Shown here in pieces: positions 1-9,282 of a stretch of DNA of 64,000 bases. Position 1 is the stretch's first letter. Each line of letters starts with the position of its first letter. The notes beneath the pieces are model-generated. The model searched no databases, was not told the DNA's origin, and was given only the letters and a program-made list of their open reading frames with translations. The stretch is from Pseudomonas putida. Its GTDB lineage: Bacteria; Pseudomonadota; Gammaproteobacteria; Pseudomonadales; Pseudomonadaceae. The stretch covers positions 136,001 to 200,000 of the forward strand of contig NZ_CP016634.1 in NCBI RefSeq assembly GCF_002741075.1, written 5' to 3'. A program made the translations under genes and the position numbers.

Positions 1-390
1 ACGGCGCTGGCGATCATCGTCACCGATCTGCTGACCGGCGTATTGCTGGGCTTTGCCCTGACCCTGCTCAAGCTGGCGCTCAAGGCGGCGCGGCTGAAGA
101 TCGGGCTGGTCACCCTTGCGAAGGCGGGGCACATGGAATTGCGTCTGAGCGGCGCGGCGACCTTCCTCAAGGTCCCGGCGCTGACCCAGGTGCTGGAGAG
201 CGTTCCGGAAGGGACCACGCTGCATGTGCCGTTGGGCAACCTGAGCTATATCGACCACTCCTGCCTCGAACTGCTGGAGGACTGGGGGCGCAGCAACGCG
301 GCCAAGGGCTCGCGGCTGTTGATCGAGCAGCGACGGCTCAAGCGGCGTATCGAGGGGCGGTTGCGTACGACGGCGGGTCTTGGGGCCTGA
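1..390 (+). CDS. SulP-family anion transporter, C-terminal part
   Basis: Only the last 129 codons lie in the window; the gene begins upstream. The first residues are the end of a hydrophobic membrane segment (TALAIIVTDLLTGVLLGFAL). A soluble domain of about 95 residues follows, with the STAS-domain look (MELRLSGAATFLKVP, then LSYIDHSCLELLEDW, the usual beta-alpha core). A hydrophobic end followed by STAS is typical of SulP inorganic anion transporters (sulfate or bicarbonate). It ends 42 bases before the convergent stop of the next gene. In other Pseudomonas a sulP gene sits at the same place beside the cox operon, which supports the family call. The substrate cannot be told from this fragment. 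Confidence 0.8.
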   Translation, partial: TALAIIVTDLLTGVLLGFALTLLKLALKAARLKIGLVTLAKAGHMELRLSGAATFLKVPALTQVLESVPEGTTLHVPLGNLSYIDHSCLELLEDWGRSNAAKGSRLLIEQRRLKRRIEGRLRTTAGLGA

Positions 391-431
391 GGCAAGAGGG
401 GCCGCTTGGCGGCCCATTCGCGGGTGGTTGA

Positions 432-1073
432 TCACACCGGTTGGCCGAGCTCCACGCCCAATTGGCGGGACAGGCACGGCCAGCGTTTCCAAGCCGCGCC
501 GGTTTCAGGGCTGCAGAGTTTTTCCCGGTAGGCTTCCACCGATTCCACGGCGAAACTCTCGTCATTGAGCATTTCGTCCACCGAATGGTGCACCACCTCA
601 TCCAGCTGGTTGGCGAAGGTTTCGCCGATCAATTGATGGGCGATCAGGTTGGCCACGGTGGTGTCCACCGGAATCAGCGGCTGCTGGAAATGGCGGATGT
701 ACAGGTCATTGACCTCTTCGACCAGGCGATGGGCCAGGTAGGCTTCGTCCAGCAGGCAGTCCAGGCCGACGTGGCCTTGCATGACGCTGGGTGGTTGCAG
801 GAAATAGGCCTCGGCGATTTTCAGCACCGGCTTGATCTGCGACTCGATCCCGGCTTCGCGGGCCACTTCATGAGCGGCCTCCAGCAGTTCTGGAACCTGG
901 GCGATGTAGGCGCTGACGAAGCGCGCCAAAGTACCCTGGGCATCCTGCTCGGGCAGTTGGATCAAGGGATGCAGGTGCGGCAGTTGTTGTTCGAGGCGCT
1001 GTTTCAATTGGCCGGTCTGGCCCTCGTGGTGGTGGGCGTGGGTGATCTGCTCGCGGACAGCAGCGATGTTCAT
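432..1073 (-). CDS. conserved hypothetical protein, 213 aa
   Basis: A soluble, mostly helical acidic protein with a His-rich start (ITHAHHHEG) and no signal peptide or membrane segment. I do not recognise a domain. Its start is supported by a Shine-Dalgarno-like CTGGAG just upstream on the minus strand. It lies between the sulP gene (convergent) and the coxB operon (divergent, 376 bases away). A hypothetical gene occupies this place in P. aeruginosa as well, so it is probably a real conserved gene. The sequence gives no function; a role linked to the terminal oxidase would rest on position alone. Confidence 0.7.
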   Translation of the reverse strand: MNIAAVREQITHAHHHEGQTGQLKQRLEQQLPHLHPLIQLPEQDAQGTLARFVSAYIAQVPELLEAAHEVAREAGIESQIKPVLKIAEAYFLQPPSVMQGHVGLDCLLDEAYLAHRLVEEVNDLYIRHFQQPLIPVDTTVANLIAHQLIGETFANQLDEVVHHSVDEMLNDESFAVESVEAYREKLCSPETGAAWKRWPCLSRQLGVELGQPV

Positions 1074-1274
1074 GACAACTCCAGGGACAAGGCGTTACAA
1101 ACGGAAGACACTAAGTTAGCTTGCTTACGAGAATGCCTAAGACGCTTTTGTTATAACCCCGAGACACGTTTGTTCGAGCGGCTATATCAATGTGCCATCA
1201 TTTTGCTCCGACCCATTAAGCCCAAGGCTTTCAAGCGATTACGTCGAGGCGTGAAGTTGTTTTCATGGCCTTCG

Positions 1275-1302
1275 TTGCGTGCCGTTGGTCGCTGTCTATA
1301 CT
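1275..1302 (+). promoter_or_regulatory. putative promoter of the cox operon, sigma-S-like -10
   Basis: TTGCGT (1275-1280), 16 bases, then TATACT (1297-1302). The -10 reads TCTATACT, which matches the CTAYACT form preferred by RpoS. It lies about 148 bases upstream of coxB in the 376-base gap shared with the opposing hypothetical gene. P. aeruginosa aa3 oxidase is known to be RpoS-dependent, which agrees with this reading. Nothing else clear was seen in the gap apart from a small AAGCC-CAA-GGCTT hairpin near 1219. Confidence 0.45.
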
Positions 1303-1449
1303 CGGGTTGAACGTGATTCGTTGATGAGGCCCGACTGCCATTTGCAGGGGCTCGGTCGTCGAAGCCAGGCAGTCTTGGCCGCCATCCCCTCCTTAGCCGT
1401 ACGGTCGTCCACGCCTCCGGGACAACAAGAACGATAAGGGGAACCCGCA

Positions 1450-2577
1450 ATGATGCGACATCCACATGTCTGGATGGGCCTCCTGCTGTGGTTGGTGTTT
1501 GGCCAGGCACACGCCGCCTGGACCGTGAACATGGCACCGGGGGCGACGGAAGTCTCCAACGCCGTGTTCGACCTGCACATGACCATTTTCTGGATCTGCG
1601 TGGTCATCGGCATCGTGGTGTTCGGCGCGATGTTCTGGTCGATGGTCATCCACCGCCGTTCCACCGGCCAGGAGCCTGCGCACTTCCACGAGCACACCTG
1701 GGTCGAGATCCTCTGGACCGTCGTCCCCTTCCTGATTCTCGTGGCCATGGCCATCCCGGCCACCAAGACCCTGATCGACATCTACGACGCCAGCGAGTCG
1801 GACCTCGACATCCAGGTCACCGGCTACCAGTGGAAGTGGCACTACAAGTACCTGGGCCAGGACGTCGAGTTCTTCAGCAACCTGGCCACGCCCGCCGACC
1901 AGATCCACAACAAGGCCCCCAAGGACGAGCACTACCTGCTCGAAGTCGACCAGCCGCTGGTGCTGCCGGTCGGGGCCAAGGTGCGCTTCCTGGTGACCGC
2001 CGCCGACGTCATCCATTCCTGGTGGGTGCCGGCTTTCGCGGTCAAGCGTGACGCCATTCCGGGCTTCGTCAACGAGGCTTGGACGCGTATCGAGAAGCCA
2101 GGCATCTACCGCGGCCAGTGCACCGAGCTGTGCGGCAAGGACCACGGCTTCATGCCGGTGGTGGTCGAGGTCAAGTCCAAGGCTGATTACGACACTTGGC
2201 TAGGCGAGCGCAAAGCCGAGGCTGCCAAGCTCAAGGAGCTGACCAGCAAGGAGTGGACGCTCGAGGAACTGGTGTCGCGTGGCGACAAGGTCTACCACAC
2301 CACATGCGTGGCCTGTCACCAGGCCGAAGGCCAGGGCCTGCCGCCGATGTTCCCGGCGCTCAAGGGCTCGAAGGTCGCCACCGGGCCTAAAGAGGAGCAC
2401 TTGAACGTGGTGTTCCACGGTCGTCCCGGCACCGCGATGGCCGCCTTCGGCAAGCAGCTGTCGGAAGTCGATATCGCCGCAGTGGTGACCTACGAGCGCA
2501 ACGCCTGGGGCAACAACAAGGGTGACATGGTCACGCCGAAGGATGTGCTGGCGCTCAAGCAGGCAGACGCGCAATGA
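1450..2577 (+). CDS. coxB: cytochrome c oxidase subunit II with fused cytochrome c domain
   Basis: Carries electrons from soluble cytochrome c into the oxidase through its periplasmic CuA site. A signal peptide (about residues 1-22) is followed by two membrane helices (about 38-62 and 88-108) and the cupredoxin domain. The CuA ligands are visible as C224-x3-C228-x3-H232-x2-M235 (CTELCGKDHGFM). After that a cytochrome c domain holds a CVACH haem site (C286, C289, H290). This makes the enzyme a caa3-type oxidase, and at 375 aa it is longer than a plain subunit II. The start is preceded by AAGGGGAA. It heads an operon of nine same-strand genes. Confidence 0.96.
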   Translation: MMRHPHVWMGLLLWLVFGQAHAAWTVNMAPGATEVSNAVFDLHMTIFWICVVIGIVVFGAMFWSMVIHRRSTGQEPAHFHEHTWVEILWTVVPFLILVAMAIPATKTLIDIYDASESDLDIQVTGYQWKWHYKYLGQDVEFFSNLATPADQIHNKAPKDEHYLLEVDQPLVLPVGAKVRFLVTAADVIHSWWVPAFAVKRDAIPGFVNEAWTRIEKPGIYRGQCTELCGKDHGFMPVVVEVKSKADYDTWLGERKAEAAKLKELTSKEWTLEELVSRGDKVYHTTCVACHQAEGQGLPPMFPALKGSKVATGPKEEHLNVVFHGRPGTAMAAFGKQLSEVDIAAVVTYERNAWGNNKGDMVTPKDVLALKQADAQ

Positions 2578-2620
2578 ACCGGGTTACTCGCGGCAATCAA
2601 TGGATTGCAGGAGACAGGAC

Positions 2621-4210
2621 ATGAGTGCAGTGATCGACGACCACGCCCAAGGCCATGACCACGCCCACGGCCCGGCCAAGGGCCTGATGCGCTGGGTGCT
2701 GACCACCAACCACAAGGACATCGGCACGATGTACCTGTGGTTCGCCTTCACCATGTTCCTGCTCGGCGGCTCCTTCGCCATGGTGATCCGCGCCGAGCTG
2801 TTCCAGCCTGGCTTGCAGATCGTGGAACCGGCGTTCTTCAACCAGATGACCACCATGCATGGGCTGATCATGGTATTCGGCGCGGTGATGCCGGCCTTCG
2901 TCGGCTTGGCCAACTGGATGATCCCGCTGATGATCGGCGCGCCAGACATGGCCCTGCCTCGGATGAACAACTTCAGCTTCTGGCTGTTGCCGGCGGCCTT
3001 CCTGCTGCTGGTCTCGACCTTGTTCAGCCCAGGCGGTGGCCCCAACTTCGGCTGGACCTTCTATGCCCCGCTGTCCACCACCTATGCGCCGGCCAGCGTG
3101 ACGTTCTTCATCTTTGCCATCCACCTGATGGGGATCAGCTCGATCATGGGCGCGATCAACGTGATCGCCACCATCCTCAACCTGCGAGCCCCAGGCATGA
3201 CGCTCATGAAAATGCCGTTGTTCGTCTGGACCTGGCTGATCACCGCGTTCTTGTTGATCGCGGTGATGCCGGTGCTGGCAGGCGTGGTGACCATGATGCT
3301 GATGGACATCCACTTCGGCACCAGCTTCTTCAGTGCCGCTGGCGGCGGTGACCCGGTGCTGTTCCAGCATGTGTTCTGGTTCTTCGGGCACCCTGAGGTG
3401 TACATCATGATCCTGCCGGCCTTCGGCGCGGTCAGCTCGATCATTCCGGCTTTCTCGCGCAAGCCGTTGTTCGGCTACACCTCGATGGTCTACGCCACCG
3501 GTGCGATCGCCTTCCTGTCGTTCATCGTCTGGGCCCACCACATGTTCGTGGTCGGGATTCCGGTGGTCGGCGAGCTGTTCTTCATGTACGCCACCATGCT
3601 GATCGCCGTCCCTACCGGGGTGAAGGTGTTCAACTGGGTCAGCACCATGTGGCAGGGCGCCCTGACCTTCGAAGCGCCGATGCTGTTCGCCATCGCGTTC
3701 GTCATCCTGTTCACCATCGGGGGGTTCTCCGGCTTGATGCTGGCCATCGCCCCGGCGGACTTCCAGTACCACGACACCTACTTCGTCGTGGCCCACTTCC
3801 ACTACGTGCTGGTGCCCGGCGCAATCTTCGGCATCTTCGCCTCGGCCTACTACTGGTTGCCGAAATGGACCGGCCACATGTACGACGAAACCTTGGCCAA
3901 ACTGCACTTCTGGCTCTCGTTCGTGGGCATGAACATGGCCTTCTTCCCCATGCACTTCGTGGGGCTGGCCGGCATGCCGCGGCGGATTCCGGACTACAAC
4001 CTGCAGTTCGCCGATTTCAACATGGTCTCGTCGATCGGCGCCTTCACCTTCGGCGCGACGCAGATCCTGTTCCTGTTCATCGTCATCAAGTGCATCCGCG
4101 GCGGCGCGCCGGCACCGGCCAAGCCTTGGGATGGCGCCGATGGCCTGGAGTGGACGGTGCCTTCACCAGCGCCTTACCACACGTTCCAGACGCCACCGGA
4201 CGTGAAGTAG
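2621..4210 (+). CDS. coxA: cytochrome c oxidase subunit I
   Basis: Catalytic haem-copper subunit that reduces O2 to water and pumps protons, in the inner membrane. The 529-aa protein has about 12 membrane helices. Expected ligands are present: low-spin haem His80 (TMHG) and His394, haem a3 His392 (HFH), CuB His257 in GHPEVY and His306-His307 (HHMF). Glu259 in the HPEVY motif is the D-channel glutamate. The start chosen is the ATG after CAGGAGACAGGAC; an in-frame start 33 codons further upstream would overlap coxB and add a non-conserved arm. The His-rich N-terminus (DDHAQGHDHAHGP) is typical of Pseudomonas CoxA. Confidence 0.96.
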   Translation: MSAVIDDHAQGHDHAHGPAKGLMRWVLTTNHKDIGTMYLWFAFTMFLLGGSFAMVIRAELFQPGLQIVEPAFFNQMTTMHGLIMVFGAVMPAFVGLANWMIPLMIGAPDMALPRMNNFSFWLLPAAFLLLVSTLFSPGGGPNFGWTFYAPLSTTYAPASVTFFIFAIHLMGISSIMGAINVIATILNLRAPGMTLMKMPLFVWTWLITAFLLIAVMPVLAGVVTMMLMDIHFGTSFFSAAGGGDPVLFQHVFWFFGHPEVYIMILPAFGAVSSIIPAFSRKPLFGYTSMVYATGAIAFLSFIVWAHHMFVVGIPVVGELFFMYATMLIAVPTGVKVFNWVSTMWQGALTFEAPMLFAIAFVILFTIGGFSGLMLAIAPADFQYHDTYFVVAHFHYVLVPGAIFGIFASAYYWLPKWTGHMYDETLAKLHFWLSFVGMNMAFFPMHFVGLAGMPRRIPDYNLQFADFNMVSSIGAFTFGATQILFLFIVIKCIRGGAPAPAKPWDGADGLEWTVPSPAPYHTFQTPPDVK

Positions 4211-4220
4211 GACACCGGGC

Positions 4221-4787
4221 ATGAATGGCCTTTCGCTCAGACGCCTGGTCACGCGCCTGTTGATGCTGACGGTGGTGATGTTCGCCTTCGGTTTTGCCCT
4301 GGTGCCGATCTACGACGTGATGTGCAAGGCGTTCGGCATCAATGGCAAGACCGGCGGGCAATACGAGGGCAGCCAGGTCAGCGACCCGTCGCGCACGGTG
4401 CGGGTGCAGTTCATGTCCACCAACGCCAGCGACATGGTCTGGGACTTCTACTCCACGGCCGACCAGTTGGAGGTCAATCCGGGCGCGGTCAACCAGATGA
4501 TCTTCATCGCCCGCAACCCCACCGACCGGCCCATGAGCGCCCAGGCGATACCCAGCATCACGCCGGCCGAGGCCGCAGCGTATTTTCACAAGACCGAGTG
4601 CTTCTGCTTTACCCAGCAGGTGCTGCAGCCCGGTGAGCGCATCGAAATGCCGGTGCGCTTCATCGTCGATCGCGACCTGCCGGCCAATGTGAAGCACCTG
4701 ACACTGGCCTACACCTTGTTCGACATCACCGCTCGCCACCCACCGGTCGCCCATGTCGCGGCCCAGGACGTTCAGGGCGCCCGTTAA
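4221..4787 (+). CDS. ctaG: cytochrome c oxidase assembly protein CtaG (Cox11)
   Basis: Copper chaperone needed to build the CuB centre of subunit I. The 188-aa protein has one N-terminal membrane anchor (about residues 8-30) and a periplasmic Ig-like domain. The copper-binding CFC pair is at C127 and C129 (ECFCFTQQ). The downstream pattern PGERIEMPVRFIVD is the conserved Cox11 C-terminal stretch. It starts 10 bases after coxA and ends 16 bases before coxC, so it is co-transcribed with them. Confidence 0.94.
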   Translation: MNGLSLRRLVTRLLMLTVVMFAFGFALVPIYDVMCKAFGINGKTGGQYEGSQVSDPSRTVRVQFMSTNASDMVWDFYSTADQLEVNPGAVNQMIFIARNPTDRPMSAQAIPSITPAEAAAYFHKTECFCFTQQVLQPGERIEMPVRFIVDRDLPANVKHLTLAYTLFDITARHPPVAHVAAQDVQGAR

Positions 4788-4803
4788 GGGAAGGAGAACA
4801 GCA

Positions 4804-5691
4804 ATGGCAAGTCATGAGCACTACTACGTCCCGGCGCAGAGCAAGTGGCCGATCATCGCGACCATCGGGATGTTCATCACGGTGTTCGGCCTGGGGACCT
4901 GGTTCAACGACCTCAAGGCCGGGCACCCCGAGTCCCATGGGCCGCTGATCTTCTTCGTCGGCGCGTTGTTTCTGGCCTATATGCTGTTCGGCTGGTTCGG
5001 TGCGGTGGTCAGGGAAAGCCATGCCGGGCTCTATAGCGCACAGATGGACCGCTCGTTCCGCTGGGGCATGAGCTGGTTCATTTTCTCGGAGGTGATGTTC
5101 TTTCTGGCGTTTTTCGGCGCGCTGTTCTACGTGCGGGTGCTGGCCGGCCCCTGGCTCGGTGGCGAGGGGCACAAAGGCATCGCCCACATGCTCTGGCCGA
5201 CGTTCGAATTCGCCTGGCCGCTGCTGCATACACCGGATCCGAAGCTGTTTCCGCCGCCCAAGGAAGTCATCGACCCGTGGCACCTGCCGCTGATCAACAC
5301 CATTTTGTTGGTCAGTTCCAGTGTGACGGTCACCATCGCCCACCATGCCCTGCGCAAGAACCATCGGGGGCCGCTCAAGCTGTGGCTGGGGCTGACCATC
5401 CTGCTGGGCTTGTCGTTCCTGGCGCTGCAGGCCTACGAGTATCACGAGGCCTATACCCAGCTGGGCCTGACGCTGGGCTCGGGGATCTACGGCGCGACCT
5501 TCTTCATGCTCACGGGGTTTCACGGTGCCCACGTGACCTTGGGCACGCTGATCCTGATCGTGATGTTCTGCCGCGTGCTGCGCGGGCATTTCAATCCAGA
5601 CAAGCATTTTGGTTTCGAGGCGGCCAGCTGGTACTGGCACTTCGTCGATGTGGTGTGGGTGGGGCTGTTCATCTTCGTGTACGTGCTCTGA
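4804..5691 (+). CDS. coxC: cytochrome c oxidase subunit III
   Basis: Structural subunit III of the aa3-type oxidase, seven membrane helices, 295 aa. Family features include WGMSWFIFSEVMFFLAFF near residue 90, GFHGAHVTLG and the C-terminal WYWHFVDVVWVGLF. The start chosen is the ATG after AAGGGAAGGAGAACAGC. An earlier in-frame start at 4753 would overlap ctaG and is not supported. It follows ctaG by 16 bases. Confidence 0.95.
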   Translation: MASHEHYYVPAQSKWPIIATIGMFITVFGLGTWFNDLKAGHPESHGPLIFFVGALFLAYMLFGWFGAVVRESHAGLYSAQMDRSFRWGMSWFIFSEVMFFLAFFGALFYVRVLAGPWLGGEGHKGIAHMLWPTFEFAWPLLHTPDPKLFPPPKEVIDPWHLPLINTILLVSSSVTVTIAHHALRKNHRGPLKLWLGLTILLGLSFLALQAYEYHEAYTQLGLTLGSGIYGATFFMLTGFHGAHVTLGTLILIVMFCRVLRGHFNPDKHFGFEAASWYWHFVDVVWVGLFIFVYVL

Positions 5692-5757
5692 ACCTTGTGA
5701 AGGCAACTGTCTTTAAAGAGCACCGACGGGCCAGGTAGGAGCGGGTCAGGTGAGAAC

Positions 5758-5961
5758 CTAGAAGGGGGCGTGGGAGACCAGTTGGCCGCTGATCAGGCCC
5801 CAGGCCACCAGGGCAATGGTCAGGGAGGCCAGGGTGACCCGCACAGTCAGGGCCTTGAGCAAGCGGGTCGAGTGTTCGTCGTCCTTGACCAGAAACACCA
5901 GCCCGCTGAACAGGCTGGCGATGGTGGCCAACAGCATCAGGACAATCGCGGCCTTGAGCAT
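5758..5961 (-). CDS. twin-transmembrane protein, DUF2909 type
   Basis: A 67-aa protein made of two hydrophobic helices (about residues 4-25 and 40-60) joined by a short charged loop (KDDEHSTR). It is coded opposite to the cox genes, between coxC and surf1. A gene of this size and orientation is found at the same place in other pseudomonads (DUF2909 family). The ATG at 5961 is preceded on the minus strand by a CCGGAG ribosome site. A possible small oxidase-associated membrane protein, but that is inference from position. Confidence 0.75.
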   Translation of the reverse strand: MLKAAIVLMLLATIASLFSGLVFLVKDDEHSTRLLKALTVRVTLASLTIALVAWGLISGQLVSHAPF

Positions 5962-6024
5962 GGCGAAACTCCGGGGGAATGCGGTGATGATTCTAAGTAT
6001 AGCGATCGACCTGGCGAGGCCGCG

Positions 6025-6765
6025 GTGAAGCCGTTTCGCCCAGGCCTGGTACCGACCCTGGTGGTGCTCGCGCTGCTGCCGGGCCTGATTGCGCTCGGCT
6101 GCTGGCAACTGGGTCGTGCCGATGAAAAGCGTACGCTGCTGGCAAGCTACGCCGAACGCCGGATCGAGGCGCCACTGGCCAGCGCCCAGCTGCCGCAGGT
6201 GGCTGATCCGGCCTATCGTCGCGTGCACCTGTATGGCCGCTTCGATGGGGAGCACAGCTTGCTGCTGGACAACAGCATCCGCGATGGACGGGTCGGCGTG
6301 GAGCTGCTGCAGCCTTTCCATGACCAGGCCAGCGGCCTGTGGCTGCTGGTCAATCGGGGTTGGCTGCCTTGGCCAGATCGTCGCGACCCCGTCCGTTTCG
6401 ATACCCCCGCGCAGGCCCTGGCCCTCGAAGCCTCGGTCTATGTCGCGCCCGGCGCCACCTTCCAGTTGCACCCCGACCCGGTCGGCGGCCAGTGGCCGCA
6501 CCTGCTGACCGCCGTCGCCCCAGCCCAACTGTGGCAACAGCTGGGGCGTGAAGGCTTCGCCCATGAGCTGCGTCTTGAGGATGGCCCAGCCAGCTACCGG
6601 CTGGACTGGCCGGTGGTCGCCATGGGCCCGGAAAAACACCTGGGCTACGCCGTGCAATGGTTCGCCCTGGCCACGGCGTTGGTGCTGCTCTACCTCTACT
6701 TCGGTTGGCATGACAAAAAGGAGAACACCCATGGGCGGCGTAACGAGTCCACTGGACATGCCTGA
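6025..6765 (+). CDS. SURF1-family oxidase assembly protein
   Basis: SURF1 (Shy1) assists haem a insertion into subunit I. The 246-aa protein has the family plan: an N-terminal helix (VPTLVVLALLPGLIALGCWQL), a periplasmic domain with VNRGWLP, and a C-terminal helix (GYAVQWFALATALVLLYLYF). The GTG start at 6025 is chosen because homology begins there (KPFRPG) and GCGAGG lies just before it. The frame is open further upstream but overlaps the opposing DUF2909 gene. The last 35 bases overlap the next gene. Confidence 0.9.
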   Translation: MKPFRPGLVPTLVVLALLPGLIALGCWQLGRADEKRTLLASYAERRIEAPLASAQLPQVADPAYRRVHLYGRFDGEHSLLLDNSIRDGRVGVELLQPFHDQASGLWLLVNRGWLPWPDRRDPVRFDTPAQALALEASVYVAPGATFQLHPDPVGGQWPHLLTAVAPAQLWQQLGREGFAHELRLEDGPASYRLDWPVVAMGPEKHLGYAVQWFALATALVLLYLYFGWHDKKENTHGRRNESTGHA

Positions 6766-7315
6766 ACGTGGCAAAGCCAGAAGCCGCGGGCGTTTGCAAC
6801 TGATCCTGATCCTGCTGGTGGTGTTGGGGCCGATGATTCTGGCCACCAGCATGTACAAGCTGCAGTTCTGGGTGCCCGAGGGTCGCAGCTATCACGGCGA
6901 GATGATCGGCAACGGCGAAAGCCGCGCCGACATCGGCATCGATGCCCAGGAGGCGCGCTGGCAATTGCTGGTCAGTGCCCCGGCAGCCTGCGCCAAGGAC
7001 TGCCAAGCGCTGGTATACCTGGCGCGGCAGATCCAGATCGGCCTGGGCCGCGATGCAAGCCGTGCCAGCCATGCCTTGGCCACCGCCCAGCCACTCCCTG
7101 GCGATTACCAAGGCACCCTTGAGCGTGAGTACCCGCAGTTGCAACGTTACCCGCTGGATACCCAGCGCTATGGCCAGAAGGTCGAGGCGCCTGGTCCGCA
7201 GTTGTGGATCGTCGACCCCCACGGCAACCTGGTGCTGCGCTACGACGCCAAGGTCAACGGCAAACAGGTGCTCGACGACCTGCGCCATCTGCTCAAGCTG
7301 TCCAACATCGGCTAG
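6731..7315 (+). CDS. membrane-anchored SCO-like/thioredoxin-fold protein in cox operon
   Basis: 194 aa: a short basic cytosolic start, one membrane helix (about residues 25-46) and a periplasmic domain. Usually annotated as hypothetical. The periplasmic part keeps a CX3C pair (C87-AKD-C91) placed like the copper-binding CX3C of SCO1, and ends LWIVDPHGNLVLRYDAKVNG followed by a helix, which resembles the C-terminal half of SCO/thioredoxin folds. The SCO copper-ligand histidine is not obvious. The start ATG follows AAAAAGGAGAAC and overlaps surf1 by 35 bases. An oxidase metallochaperone or thiol-redox role is inference. Confidence 0.75.
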   Translation: MGGVTSPLDMPERGKARSRGRLQLILILLVVLGPMILATSMYKLQFWVPEGRSYHGEMIGNGESRADIGIDAQEARWQLLVSAPAACAKDCQALVYLARQIQIGLGRDASRASHALATAQPLPGDYQGTLEREYPQLQRYPLDTQRYGQKVEAPGPQLWIVDPHGNLVLRYDAKVNGKQVLDDLRHLLKLSNIG

Positions 7316-7324
7316 GAGGCCGCC

Positions 7325-8398
7325 ATGGCCAGACCCGGATATCGCCTTGCTGTGTTCGCCACCGTGCTGGCGCTGCTGGTCGTGCTGCTCGGTGCCTATA
7401 CTCGCCTGACCCACGCCGGCCTGGGCTGTCCCGACTGGCCAGGCTGCTATGGCTTCATCGGTGTGCCCAAGACCGAAGCCCAGCTGGCTCACGCCGAACT
7501 GCGCTTCCCGGACCACCCAGTGGAAGAGGCCAAGGGCTGGGCCGAAATGGTCCATCGTTACTTCGCCGGCACCCTGGCGACGGTGATCGCGCTGTTGGCC
7601 TTCCAGGCTGTACGTCGTCATGCCCGGGATGGCCAGCCCTACCGTCTACCGGTGCTGTTGCTGGGGGTGGTGCTCGCCCAGGCGGCGTTCGGCATGTGGA
7701 CGGTCACCCTCAAGCTTTGGCCGCAGGTGGTCACCGCCCATTTGCTGGGTGGCTTCACCACGCTCAGTTTGTTGTTCCTGTTATCCCTGCGTCTATCGCG
7801 CGCCTTTGCGCCGTTGCCCAAGCTACCGTTGAGTCTGCGTCGGGTGGCTGCGCTGGCGCTGTTGGTGGTGATCGGGCAGATCGCCCTGGGGGGTTGGGTC
7901 AGTGCCAACTATGCCGCGGTGGCTTGCATCGATCTGCCCACCTGCCACGGTCAATGGTGGCCGTCGGCGGACTTCAGCAACGGCTTTCACCTGACCCAGC
8001 ACGTGGGGCCCAACTACCTGGGTGGGCAGTTGGACAGCGATGCCCGCACGGCCATCCACATCAGTCACCGGCTTGGGGCGTTGATGGTTGTCGGGGTGCT
8101 GCTGATGCTGAGCTGGAAGCTGCATCGCAACGGCCTCACTGGCCTGGCTCGGCTGGTGCTGCTGGTGCTTGGTCTGCAGGTCTGCCTGGGGATCAGCAAT
8201 GTGCTGTTCCATCTGCCGCTGGGCGTGGCCGTGGCGCATAACGCGGGCGGAGCCCTGCTGCTGCTGAGCATGGTGCTGGTGAACTATCGGATTCGCGTGG
8301 TGGACAAGGTCCGCGTCGGCCATGGCTGGCGCCTGACACCGGTCACCAGCGCGGGTGGCTCTGTGCACACGAGGGCTGACGCGTGGCGACGCTTCTGA
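7325..8398 (+). CDS. ctaA: haem A synthase (COX15/CtaA)
   Basis: Converts haem O to haem A in the inner membrane for the aa3 oxidase. The 357-aa protein has about eight membrane helices in two similar halves. Recognised family stretches are [22 protein letters not shown] near the start and [11 protein letters not shown] in the second half, which carries a haem-ligand histidine. The pair C...C in the first loop (GCPDWPGC) is the known conserved cysteine pair. GGAGGCCGCC precedes the ATG. It overlaps ctaB by 16 bases. Confidence 0.94.
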   Translation: MARPGYRLAVFATVLALLVVLLGAYTRLTHAGLGCPDWPGCYGFIGVPKTEAQLAHAELRFPDHPVEEAKGWAEMVHRYFAGTLATVIALLAFQAVRRHARDGQPYRLPVLLLGVVLAQAAFGMWTVTLKLWPQVVTAHLLGGFTTLSLLFLLSLRLSRAFAPLPKLPLSLRRVAALALLVVIGQIALGGWVSANYAAVACIDLPTCHGQWWPSADFSNGFHLTQHVGPNYLGGQLDSDARTAIHISHRLGALMVVGVLLMLSWKLHRNGLTGLARLVLLVLGLQVCLGISNVLFHLPLGVAVAHNAGGALLLLSMVLVNYRIRVVDKVRVGHGWRLTPVTSAGGSVHTRADAWRRF

Positions 8399-9282
8399 GT
8401 GAACGCCGGACGCGGGCCGGTTGGCGCGACTACCTGGAGCTGACCAAGCCGAAAGTGGTTGTGCTGATGCTGATCACTTCGTTGGCGGGCATGTTCCTGG
8501 CCACCCGGGCGGGGGTGCCCTGGCCCATCCTGGTGTTCGGAAACCTGGGAATTGCCCTGTGCGCCGGGGGCGCGGCGGTGGTCAATCATGTGGTGGACCG
8601 GCGCATCGATGCACTGATGGCCCGCACCCACAAGCGCCCTCTGGCCGAAGGCCGGGTCGCGCCCTTGCCGGCGCTGGGCTTCGCACTGGCCTTGTCGCTG
8701 ACGGGCATGGCTGTGCTGCTGGTGTTCACCAACCCCCTCACCGCCTGGCTGACCCTGGCTTCGTTGCTGGGTTATGCCGTGGTCTACACCGGTTTTCTCA
8801 AGCGTGCCACGCCGCAGAACATCGTCATTGGTGGCCTGGCTGGCGCGACGCCGCCGCTACTGGGCTGGGTGGCGGTGAGTGGGCACATGAGCGCCGAGCC
8901 GTTGCTGCTGGTGCTGATCATCTTCGCCTGGACCCCACCGCACTTCTGGGCCCTGGCGATCCATCGCAAGCAGGAGTACGCCAAGGCGGACATTCCCATG
9001 CTGCCGGTGACCCATGGCGAGCGCTACACCAAGCTGCACATCCTGCTCTATACCTTCGTGCTGCTGGCGGTCAGCCTGCTGCCGTATGTCATCCACATGA
9101 GCGGCCCGCTCTACCTGGCTTGTGCCCTCGTCCTGGGCCTGCGCTTTCTCCACTGGGCCTGGGTGTTGTACCGTGGCACCAGGCCGCACGCTGCGATCAG
9201 GACCTTCAAGTACTCTATCGGGTACTTGTTCCTGCTGTTCATCGCACTGCTTTTGGACCACTACCTGTTGCCGACCTTATGA
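8383..9282 (+). CDS. ctaB: protohaem IX farnesyltransferase (haem O synthase)
   Basis: Adds a farnesyl group to haem b to make haem O, the substrate of CtaA. A UbiA-type prenyltransferase of 299 aa with nine likely membrane helices. The prenyl-diphosphate motif [19 protein letters not shown] near residue 62 and the second loop [19 protein letters not shown] are clear. The start is GTG, inside the end of ctaA. The stop TGA overlaps the ATG of sco. It corresponds to the cox-linked copy (cyoE-2 type) rather than the one in a cyo operon. Confidence 0.95.
   Translation: MATLLSERRTRAGWRDYLELTKPKVVVLMLITSLAGMFLATRAGVPWPILVFGNLGIALCAGGAAVVNHVVDRRIDALMARTHKRPLAEGRVAPLPALGFALALSLTGMAVLLVFTNPLTAWLTLASLLGYAVVYTGFLKRATPQNIVIGGLAGATPPLLGWVAVSGHMSAEPLLLVLIIFAWTPPHFWALAIHRKQEYAKADIPMLPVTHGERYTKLHILLYTFVLLAVSLLPYVIHMSGPLYLACALVLGLRFLHWAWVLYRGTRPHAAIRTFKYSIGYLFLLFIALLLDHYLLPTL

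Noticed and set aside
5770..6024. N-terminal extension of the SURF1 frame
   Set aside because: Antisense to the DUF2909 gene and not part of the SURF1 family; the GTG at 6025 is a better start.
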